Source: JBEEMU01 sp043778315 (lineage in GTDB: Bacteria; Bacteroidota; Bacteroidia; Chitinophagales; Saprospiraceae). Taken from it: 37,490 nucleotides of DNA. The notes beneath the pieces were generated by a model that was not told where the DNA came from, ran no database searches, and was given only the letters and a program-made list of their open reading frames with translations. This document shows positions 8,701 to 15,207 of the stretch, piece after piece; the stretch's first letter is position 1; every line of letters begins with the position of its first letter. The stretch lies in contig JAYWGJ010000127.1 in NCBI GenBank assembly GCA_043778315.1, positions 1 to 37,490 on the forward strand, read 5' to 3'. The position numbers and the translations under genes were made by a program.

Positions 8701-8853
8701 TGGCGGGTGAACTACTTGGAGTTTCGTCGCGCCCGCTATAAATTCGCCGCAGTCCCAGAGGCTGCCCGACGGCTCCGCCGATAGTGCGTAAGTGATAGTG
8801 GCTATCGCAAAAACGAGCCAACCCGTGATGTTGTTCAGAAGACGAAAATTCAT
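5737..8853 (-). CDS. DUF2723 / GT117-family integral membrane glycosyltransferase-like protein
   Basis: This 1038-residue polytopic membrane protein is of the DUF2723 family, listed as glycosyltransferase family 117 and related to protein O-mannosyltransferases. N-terminal family marks are clear: GSLWDCGEF (residues 30-38, the acidic pair being the likely catalytic or metal site) and VHPPGAPFF (48-56). About a dozen hydrophobic helices occupy residues 1-600. A soluble part with GDNDTYPLWYAQEVEGIRTD, a second family signature, follows, and the C-terminus is helical with TPR-like character (residues ~860-1038). In Bacteroidota such proteins are thought to glycosylate exported proteins; the donor and target are not visible here. 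It is transcribed alone. Confidence 0.85.
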   Translation of the reverse strand: MNFRLLNNITGWLVFAIATITYALSAEPSGSLWDCGEFIAGATKLQVVHPPGAPFFLLVGRMFTWVASLVSKDAANMAYAVNLLSGICTAFAAMFMCWVTTILGRIALVGRDGEPDAGQSVAILTAGLIAGLCTTFTTSVWFSAVEGEVYAMSLFFTAIVIWAMMKWYQLPDEPQHDRWLIFAAYMVGMSIGVHLLSLLAIPGLSILYYFKKNKTYTARGFIIAGLIGVALLGGIQIGVILYLPSISGWFELLFVNSFGLPFGSGLVFFMLLLLSAIVVGLHRARLTRSAGLERGLLAFAFIVLGFSTYAITMIRANASTPINMNNPSDVFNFVSYLSREQYGDRPLLYGPHFAAQPSGSSSSDKYGPVGDKYEVVDKKYAYEYNSEDKMLFPRIGHSDRVQEHLMWMGINNPREFGGKPSQLDNMEFFFRYQFMWEYVRYFMWNFAGRQNANQGYFDTDPTDGNWLSGFGFYDSMRLYDQSILPDRLKHDEGRNTYYMLPLIFGLLGAFFHFRKNSENAWVVLALFFMLGFAISIYSNQPPNEPRERDYAIAGSMMMFSVWIGMGVLALYDLLISRLKNGLAVAGLSTVMVGLVPLLMVTQNWDDHSRAGHYAARDYASNFLNSCAKDAIIFTFGDNDTYPLWYAQEVEGIRTDVRVVNLSLLAVDWYIDQLRRKVNQAPAIKMTISPDAYRGYKRNQVFLYPPDGDHPTMAIKDVVKFLGEDHPLSSEGGNPTESYLPTNRLTIPVDKAALVKQGLISEKDSVGANIAMNIQGKKYLIKDEVAILDIIANNLWDRPIYFAVTCSPDKMLGLSDYAQLEGLALRIIPVQSKGRPEFGGMIGGGRVATDIMYKNVTEKFKWGNFNKGKTFIDKSYFPSVISTRFSMLRLSEDLLRVGEYDKAVKTVDAYFAAFPNNNFQYDYNTAFFLRVYAEAAGLGKDNVALQNPAIKAKQERFGGKAETVEKLKKHLEILATETSTMRKFYANPAVSAYFGQELEHINGMKQGNRVQQGAAEQILNMADEVGDDAFAKKIKKIMQ

Positions 8854-8905
8854 GTATTATATACTGATTATGTACTAAAAAAAACGATGAAATGGTGTTA
8901 AAACT

Positions 8906-8948
8906 ACTCGAAAGACAAAAGTAAGGCTTATTGCTTACTTTTTCGAGT
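8906..8948. promoter_or_regulatory. Nested palindrome over the likely DUF2723 promoter
   Basis: Outer arms ACTCGAAA / TTTCGAGT enclose inner arms AAAGTAAG / CTTACTTT with an 8-nt loop. On the minus strand the left half contains TACTTTTG (8923-8916), an exact TAnnTTTG box about 60 nt before the DUF2723 start, although no TTTG sits at -33. The structure may be an operator or a leader hairpin. Confidence 0.4.
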
Positions 8949-9028
8949 ATTCCGCTATAAAAATAATATTTAGCCTATATTTGAACTGCGCTTTAACTAT
9001 TTGTATCGTTCCGATAAGTAAGAGTATT

Positions 9029-9062
9029 TTTGAGTGTTTTATGGATAAAATTATTACCTTTG
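9029..9062 (+). promoter_or_regulatory. Bacteroidota-type promoter of the DUF6922/AbiEii-like pair
   Basis: TTTG (9029-9032), a 22-nt spacer and TACCTTTG (9055-9062) match the consensus. The first gene starts about 125 nt downstream, after a long palindromic leader. Confidence 0.6.
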
Positions 9063-9120
9063 TGATAATGGTTTTTTCCAATTTAAACTAATAATGATTA
9101 TAATATAAAACATGAAAAAA

Positions 9121-9173
9121 TTTCAATAACAACCCTATTTCGCTACGCGGATAAAGGAGAATTGTTATTGAAA
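9121..9173 (+). promoter_or_regulatory. Palindromic leader hairpin before the toxin-antitoxin-like pair
   Basis: Perfect 12-bp arms (TTTCAATAACAA / TTGTTATTGAAA) enclose a 29-nt loop and are followed by an A-rich stretch ending at the ATG at 9188. The loop holds AAAGGAGAA, so an RBS-like sequence sits inside the structure. It could be an autoregulatory operator or an RNA hairpin controlling translation. Confidence 0.5.
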
Positions 9174-9187
9174 AAATAAAATAAAAT

Positions 9188-9466
9188 ATGACCCGAACTA
9201 CTTATATAGAAGAACGTGCGCCCTTGTTTTGGTCGGTTTCGCCCGCAAAACGCGCCGAAATAAGCGACACTTTATTGGTAGAAACTATTTTGAACTACGG
9301 CGAAATAGAAGACCTCCGCGCCCTTTTTGACCTGCTCGGGCTAACCCGCGTAGCTGCCATTTTTTTTGCTGCTACGCGCAACCGCACTCGCGATAATTAC
9401 CTGCCTGTGGTGAAAAATTATTTTACCTTATATTTCAATCGTCATGCGCCTCAACATACTATCTAA
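9188..9466 (+). CDS. DUF6922-family protein, candidate antitoxin
   Basis: This 92-residue protein has the pattern of DUF6922: an aromatic start (LFWSVSPAKR), then TLLVETILNYGEIEDLRALFDLLG, then a basic C-terminal part. DUF6922 genes commonly precede AbiEii-like nucleotidyltransferases in Bacteroidota, and this one overlaps such a gene by 23 bases (9444-9466), implying translational coupling. The antitoxin role is inferred from that arrangement, as no DNA-binding domain is obvious. A promoter (9029-9062) and a palindromic leader lie upstream. Confidence 0.8.
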   Translation: MTRTTYIEERAPLFWSVSPAKRAEISDTLLVETILNYGEIEDLRALFDLLGLTRVAAIFFAATRNRTRDNYLPVVKNYFTLYFNRHAPQHTI

Positions 9467-10058
9467 GGAGCAACAAGATTTGCTGCCATTTATTCAAAGT
9501 TTTGAAAAAACTTACTATTTGGTAGGCGGCACGGCTATTGCTCTGCACATCGGTCATCGGTTGTCAATCGATTTTGATATGTTCCGTTTGCAAAATGTGT
9601 CGCATAAACAAATTATAGACCGCTTAACCGCTTATAATCTAAGTTTCCGTTTGCTGCATCGCGATTCGGAGAGTTTGCATATTATTGTGCATGGCGTAAA
9701 ACTTACTTTTTTTCAGTTTCCATTCAAAATACCTGTCAAAACAACAGATTTAAAAGTAAAAATACCCGATTTATTGCACTTAGGCGCAATGAAAGCCTAC
9801 GCGATAGGCAGACGCTCAAAATGGAAAGATTATGTTGATTTGTACTTTATTTTAAAATATCATCATAGTTTGGAAGAGGTTACAAAAGCATCGCAACTGC
9901 TTTTTGAAATGCTTTTTTCACCTAAATTATTCAAACAACAACTTTGCTATTTTGAAGACATTGACTACACCGAAGAGGTCACTTTTTTGCCAGGTTTTGA
10001 AGTAGATGACGAAACCGTTAAGCAATTTTTAGTGGCGTTATCTACTGAAACTTTATAA
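9444..10058 (+). CDS. AbiEii-like nucleotidyltransferase, candidate toxin
   Basis: This 204-residue protein belongs to the DUF1814/AbiEii nucleotidyltransferase fold. The catalytic motif is intact: LVGGTAIALHIGHR (Gly-Gly at 28-29) then SIDFDMF (Ser41, Asp43, Asp45). A later conserved segment, KWKDYVDLYFIL, carries the third helix lysine and acidic residues used for nucleotide handling. AbiEii-type enzymes (including the MenT group) transfer nucleotides to RNA, notably tRNA, and can stop growth during phage infection. The start at 9444 lies inside the preceding gene. The next defence gene begins 29 nt downstream and may be co-transcribed. Confidence 0.85.
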   Translation: MRLNILSKEQQDLLPFIQSFEKTYYLVGGTAIALHIGHRLSIDFDMFRLQNVSHKQIIDRLTAYNLSFRLLHRDSESLHIIVHGVKLTFFQFPFKIPVKTTDLKVKIPDLLHLGAMKAYAIGRRSKWKDYVDLYFILKYHHSLEEVTKASQLLFEMLFSPKLFKQQLCYFEDIDYTEEVTFLPGFEVDDETVKQFLVALSTETL

Positions 10059-10087
10059 AATATTAATCAAACAACAACAATTATTCC

Positions 10088-12496
10088 ATGCCAATGACTT
10101 TTCATAGTATAAAACAACAATACCCGACAGGAACTGTCGTCAATCTTTGTGTGCAGAAAATATTGCAAGAAAAAGGATTGATTATATTCTATGAGGGAGA
10201 ATATTCTGCTCTTTTGCATATTTCAGAGATTGCAAATGACAAAAGATTGAGTAGAAAATTATTTTCAGTCGTCCGAGTTGATGATAAAATTGATGTTGTT
10301 ATCATTGGATTTGATGATAAGAAGCGAACTATTTTGTGTAGTTTTAAATCTTTACGAAATAACCTGAAGGGCGCACTGAGTTCGGATGAGTGTAGAAGGT
10401 TGATTGAAGAAGAAGCAAGCGATAGAGTAAACCAAAAAGAAAAACGCCTTCAACAAGATAGAAATACATTAGACAGGGCTTTGGGTGATTTGCAAAAAAC
10501 GGATTTGACTTTTTTATATGAATTGATACAAAATGCGGTGGATAATCCAAGCATAGACTATGAGAATAAAGTTAGGGTAAAGTTTGAAATTACTAATAAT
10601 TATTTACTTCTTAAACATGATGGTGCTGTCATTACCGAATCTAACTTCGGTGCAATTACTGGTATATTCAATTCCGATGGCGAAAAAGAAAAAGATAAAT
10701 CTAAGATAGGTTATAAAGGAATAGGCTTTAAATCAGTTTTTAGATATTCTCAAAATGTATATATTCGTTCGGGAAATTTCAGTTTTAGTTTCAATAAGGA
10801 GCAAACAGGTGGAGATAAAGCATGGGAGGTTATTCCTATTTTTGAAAGAGAAATTGACAAAATTGATAAAATTCAACAATTTGATTTCTTTAACGCTTCT
10901 GTTGCGTTTGCCTTTGAAATGACTAACGACACGATAAAAAATAATGTTATTGAATATTTAACACAACTCTCTAATAATCCATATTTGTTGATTTTTTTAG
11001 ACAATCTTACAGAACTAAAAATAACACTACCCGAAAGTAAATATTTTACCACAAAGGAAACATCAATACAAAATGATAAAGCATTAATAAAAATAACAAA
11101 TAATAACGATAAAGAAGAAACTTGGGTTTCTTTTTCAAAAAAATACGAAATAATTGATAAAAATATAGAAAAAGAATTGTTAGACGAAAATAATCGAGCA
11201 ATTCCTAATAAATTCAGATATTTTAGAACGCCAAACATTCAAATATTACTACCATTAGACGACCATACAGACTTAGTAAATCTGTTCACTTACTTACCAC
11301 TATCAAATACCCAGTACAAACTACCATTTATCATAAATGCAGATTTTATTCCAAATTTAAGTAGAACGGATATAATTGACGATATTGAGTATAATTACAA
11401 AATAGCCGAATTTGCCGCCGATACACTCGTTTATTTTTCGCAATCCTTAGCCCGAAAAAAGCAGTATAAATATCTCTTGCAAACCTTACCGCAATTTGAC
11501 AATATTCAGAAAAATAGATTTTTGCAAACGCTGAAAGATACTTATTTTAATTTGTGTGCAACTATTCCTATTTTCCCTACCCAAAACGATAGCGAACTCT
11601 GTTTGTTTAGCGAATTATTGCTTGACGAAACAGGTATATTTACACTATTGCAAGATGAAATTGTGACACTCACTGATATAGATAAAAAATTAATTTGCAA
11701 TGAAATAGACGAAAAAGGTTTACAAAAAGTAAAAGCCTTGATGCGAGAACACAAACAAGGCGTTATTTATACGTTTACAAACTTAAAAAATGATTTACAA
11801 ACAGAACTTTTTCAAATATGGCTGAAAATACCCGCTAATAATTTCAAAATAATTCAGTTTTTTGCTCAAAAAGAAAACTTGAAATCTTTGATTGCGAGCG
11901 AAAAAATTGTTTTAGCACAAAGTGGAAATCTTTTAGAGGCAGGTGCGCTATATAATAGCGTACCCAAAGAAATTGCGTTTATGAAGACCGAACAAATCAA
12001 TAGCGAATTATTGGAATTACTGACCGAAAAAGACATTACTATATCTTTAAAAGCGTTTGAACCTGTTTCGTTTTATAACGAAAAAATACTAAATGATGCA
12101 CCAAATATCAATACAATATTAACATCTGATAATAATTTATTGAATTTTTGGCGATTTATTTATGACAATTGGAATTTATTTAAAGTAGATACACCCATTA
12201 AAAATTCGCTAAAACAATTTAGAGTTTTGTGTAAAAAGGATAGTGAAACTACATTATATTTGCCTATAATCACAAGAGCCTACTTATCTACCGAGTTCAA
12301 TCCAGGTAATGAAATAGAAAGTATTGTCAGAAGTTTGAGTCTGCCAGAACCTGTATATTATATTGTGCCTGATTATATAGACGAAAAAAGAACAATAAAT
12401 ACTTGGGAAACTATATTCAAAGCGGCGCACGCTATTACCGATTTACAACAAGTAATAGAAAAGGTAATAGAAAAATTACCTGAAAATAACAGATGA
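10088..12496 (+). CDS. S1 domain plus GHKL (sacsin/NO VEIN-type) ATPase, N-terminal part of a split gene
   Basis: This 802-residue product begins with an S1-like RNA-binding fold (residues ~10-95: GTVVNLCVQKIL...LLHISEI...RTILCSFKSL). A histidine-kinase-like (GHKL) ATPase follows, with N-box ELIQNAVDNP near 145-154 and G-box IGYKGIGFKSVF near 207-218. The rest is unrecognised and AT-rich. The S1-ATPase order resembles bacterial NO VEIN-like proteins, whose C-terminus is a DUF3883 nuclease-like domain. Exactly that domain ends the next ORF. The frame closes with a stop at 12494-12496, while coding-like sequence continues one frame away from 12471 on. Dropping one A in GAAAATAACA (about 12483-12486) would fuse both into one protein of about 1660 residues. 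Confidence 0.82.
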   Translation: MPMTFHSIKQQYPTGTVVNLCVQKILQEKGLIIFYEGEYSALLHISEIANDKRLSRKLFSVVRVDDKIDVVIIGFDDKKRTILCSFKSLRNNLKGALSSDECRRLIEEEASDRVNQKEKRLQQDRNTLDRALGDLQKTDLTFLYELIQNAVDNPSIDYENKVRVKFEITNNYLLLKHDGAVITESNFGAITGIFNSDGEKEKDKSKIGYKGIGFKSVFRYSQNVYIRSGNFSFSFNKEQTGGDKAWEVIPIFEREIDKIDKIQQFDFFNASVAFAFEMTNDTIKNNVIEYLTQLSNNPYLLIFLDNLTELKITLPESKYFTTKETSIQNDKALIKITNNNDKEETWVSFSKKYEIIDKNIEKELLDENNRAIPNKFRYFRTPNIQILLPLDDHTDLVNLFTYLPLSNTQYKLPFIINADFIPNLSRTDIIDDIEYNYKIAEFAADTLVYFSQSLARKKQYKYLLQTLPQFDNIQKNRFLQTLKDTYFNLCATIPIFPTQNDSELCLFSELLLDETGIFTLLQDEIVTLTDIDKKLICNEIDEKGLQKVKALMREHKQGVIYTFTNLKNDLQTELFQIWLKIPANNFKIIQFFAQKENLKSLIASEKIVLAQSGNLLEAGALYNSVPKEIAFMKTEQINSELLELLTEKDITISLKAFEPVSFYNEKILNDAPNINTILTSDNNLLNFWRFIYDNWNLFKVDTPIKNSLKQFRVLCKKDSETTLYLPIITRAYLSTEFNPGNEIESIVRSLSLPEPVYYIVPDYIDEKRTINTWETIFKAAHAITDLQQVIEKVIEKLPENNR

Positions 12497-12806
12497 TACA
12501 AATCATTTTGAAATCGCTAAACAAATTTTCAAATACTGGAAAGATAATAGAAGTAACCCAAACAAGGCATTAACAACAAGTCGTATTACTACTATTCAAA
12601 ATTATTTAAAAATAAAGTGTAGCAATAATCAATTTCGCAAAGTTACTGAAACAATCATTTCAGATGCTTATTATACAGATAGCAACCCGATTGCTGCAAT
12701 ATTACCTATCATCAAGTTAGATAATTTAATTTCAGAAGAGTATGCTACAAATGCTACACAAATAGTTTTTTGGAAAGAGTTTTTTATAGCAATTGGCTGT
12801 GTTCAG

Positions 12807-15074
12807 ATGGTAGAAAGACAAGCCGTATTAAACAAAAAATTAAACTTTTTTATACGCGAACAAATTAGTTTGCGAGCAGTGCATTTTGATATTTTGAAAG
12901 AAATAAGCGATTTATACACCAAAAAATCAGAAAATAACTTAAAATTTGATTCATTATTTTCAAGGTTGGCGTTGAAAACAAATAAAGATACTTGGGTATC
13001 TGCGTCTGATATTCATTTTTCAAGTGTTTATAAGCCTGATTTAGATTTAGAACAGGGCGAAAATCTGAATCAAAATATTCTTTTTTTGAATAAAATGTAC
13101 CAACCCAAAGAAATTTCAGAAAGTTTATTGAAAAAATTGAAGATTAGGGATAATTTTATACTTCAACTGCACCCACAAATAAATATTACAGAGATAGCAA
13201 CGAAACATACTCCTTATGTAAATCTATTATGGGACTCCTCTGTTTTCAGAGCAGAAAGACAACGTTTATTAAGTTTACCGCGCAGATATACCGATGCCGA
13301 TATTAAAAGATACACCTTTTTACTTAATTTTGTAGAAGTGACTTATATGGAAAAAGCCATAGTACAAAAACATAACACGCAGTTTTGGGATTTTATAAAG
13401 GAATTGAACTTTGATTTTACACAAAAAACGTCATTGTCCAACTATCGTAAAATATACAGCGAGTTAGATAACTACATTATTTACTTTATTAAGCATAATG
13501 AAGTAACTCCAAATAAAAACGAAGAATTTTGCAAATCAACAGCACTATATTCTATTAATTTATCTAATTATGTAGAAAGTTCGGAAGTGCCGTTGCATGA
13601 TTTAACTCAAATAATAGTTGGTAACACTAATCTTGAAGAAATATTAGGTATCAAGCAAGAGTTGTCACAGGCGCATTGTATCGCTCTTTTAAGTCAAGCG
13701 GAAATTGCACTTACCGAAGAGGAAGTTAAGAAACTGGATATTATAAATATCCTTCATACATATACGGTAGATGACGAGGGAATTGACCTTAAACTGCCAA
13801 ATAGACTTTATGAATGGGTTGCGGTAAGCGATTTATACCATTGCGAAGACAATACAAGACAGATAGACGAAGCGCGATTATTGCACGAAAGTTTTAAAAC
13901 ACTTGCGCGTGTTTTTGGGGTTAATGTATTATCTGAAAACAATTTAGTTTTAAAGATAGCACCTAATGAGCCTGAAAAAACGAATGAAATAGTAGATTTT
14001 TTCAAGGAACGCGCTAAATTTATTGCTTTCAAAATAAACCAAACGAATTGGGAAGAATTAGAAAGTGATATTATGAAAGCAATAGAATGTTTTGATTTTT
14101 ATCAAGTTGAGTCTGTTAAAAAAGTATGGGAAAGTATCAATTTAGAATACTCCGAACTTGATTTTGTAGTAGAAAACAATGAAATTTATTACACGCAAAA
14201 ATGGAAAACAAACGCCGAATTGCTTGATTTTTTAGTTCATAAAATAACAAATGGCAAAAATCAACTACCCGAAACTTGGTTGAAGAATGTAATAACAAAA
14301 TGGGATATTTCAGAAACGACTGAAAATTTACACGACGAATTTGGCGAAAAAGTACCAAAAAAATGGTTAGATGAAATAGAAGTCAAAGTGATAGAAAAAA
14401 TAAAAGCAAAAGAAAATACAGAAGCAAAAATTTTAGTCACAAAACAAGAAAAAGAAATATTACAGGAAATTAAAGACTCAGGTGCTACCATGGAGGAAGT
14501 TTATGATTTTTGGAAAAATAACAAAAAGCAATCTACTAACGAAATTTTAGCAACAACTGATAGTACGTTGCAAATTGATGCAGAAAATGAAGCACAAAGT
14601 GTCGCAGAAAAAAATTCAGGTTATACCATGGAAGAAATTTTAACCAATAGAACGCTGCAAATTGCCGCCGAAAGTGCCACAGAATATGAGCGGACAAAAC
14701 AAAACAGAGGCGTACCCTTCAATTCGGGAGTAGAGGGCGAGCAATTTGTTTATGAGGATTTATGTAAAGAATTTCCAAATAGCGTAAAATGGACAAGTTC
14801 GTATGGTGTGGATTGTGAAGGCTACGGAACAAATGAATATGATTTTGAAGTTTATGCAGATGAAACTTGTTCAAAAATACTATATTATATTGACGCTAAA
14901 TCGAGTACACTTGGTGAAGATATAGAAAAAATGGAAATAGAGTGGCGAAAATCAGAGTGGAAATTTATTACAAAAAAAGACAATTTAAGTTATCTAATTG
15001 CAAGAGTTTTTAACATCGGCGATAAGGCTAATACTTATATTGTGTATTTAAAAGTTAGTAAATTTACACTTTAA
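12807..15074 (+). CDS. DUF3883 (NO VEIN C-terminal) nuclease-like protein, C-terminal part of a split gene
   Basis: This is the 755-residue part from the first in-frame ATG. The same frame is open and coding-like back to 12471 (for example AKQIFKYWKDNR and VFWKEFFIAIGCVQM) with no start codon there, so 12807 is probably internal. The last ~120 residues form the DUF3883 domain with a PD-(D/E)XK-like pattern: GVEGEQFVYEDL near 642, YDFEVY near 678 and YIDAKSS near 694. The region before it (about 560-635) holds a partial internal duplication around TMEE...TLQI. The domain probably cleaves or binds nucleic acid under control of the upstream GHKL ATPase. The base composition is much more AT-rich than the flanking housekeeping genes, suggesting acquisition. 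Confidence 0.78.
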   Translation: MVERQAVLNKKLNFFIREQISLRAVHFDILKEISDLYTKKSENNLKFDSLFSRLALKTNKDTWVSASDIHFSSVYKPDLDLEQGENLNQNILFLNKMYQPKEISESLLKKLKIRDNFILQLHPQINITEIATKHTPYVNLLWDSSVFRAERQRLLSLPRRYTDADIKRYTFLLNFVEVTYMEKAIVQKHNTQFWDFIKELNFDFTQKTSLSNYRKIYSELDNYIIYFIKHNEVTPNKNEEFCKSTALYSINLSNYVESSEVPLHDLTQIIVGNTNLEEILGIKQELSQAHCIALLSQAEIALTEEEVKKLDIINILHTYTVDDEGIDLKLPNRLYEWVAVSDLYHCEDNTRQIDEARLLHESFKTLARVFGVNVLSENNLVLKIAPNEPEKTNEIVDFFKERAKFIAFKINQTNWEELESDIMKAIECFDFYQVESVKKVWESINLEYSELDFVVENNEIYYTQKWKTNAELLDFLVHKITNGKNQLPETWLKNVITKWDISETTENLHDEFGEKVPKKWLDEIEVKVIEKIKAKENTEAKILVTKQEKEILQEIKDSGATMEEVYDFWKNNKKQSTNEILATTDSTLQIDAENEAQSVAEKNSGYTMEEILTNRTLQIAAESATEYERTKQNRGVPFNSGVEGEQFVYEDLCKEFPNSVKWTSSYGVDCEGYGTNEYDFEVYADETCSKILYYIDAKSSTLGEDIEKMEIEWRKSEWKFITKKDNLSYLIARVFNIGDKANTYIVYLKVSKFTL

Positions 15075-15207
15075 GCACTTACCAATCAACGTCTTTATAC
15101 GGCGCATAAAAAACCAAAACCAAAAAAACGTCATACACCAACATAACGCCCCCCTACCCAAAAACCACTTTTTTCAAAACCCAACCATTTTTATTATATT
15201 TTCATAC

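Noticed and set aside
12460..12500. Programmed -1 ribosomal frameshift joining the two halves of the S1-ATPase gene
   Set aside because: The downstream frame needs a +1 shift, so slippage on the A-run in the usual -1 direction leads to the wrong frame; a one-base insertion or sequencing error is simpler.
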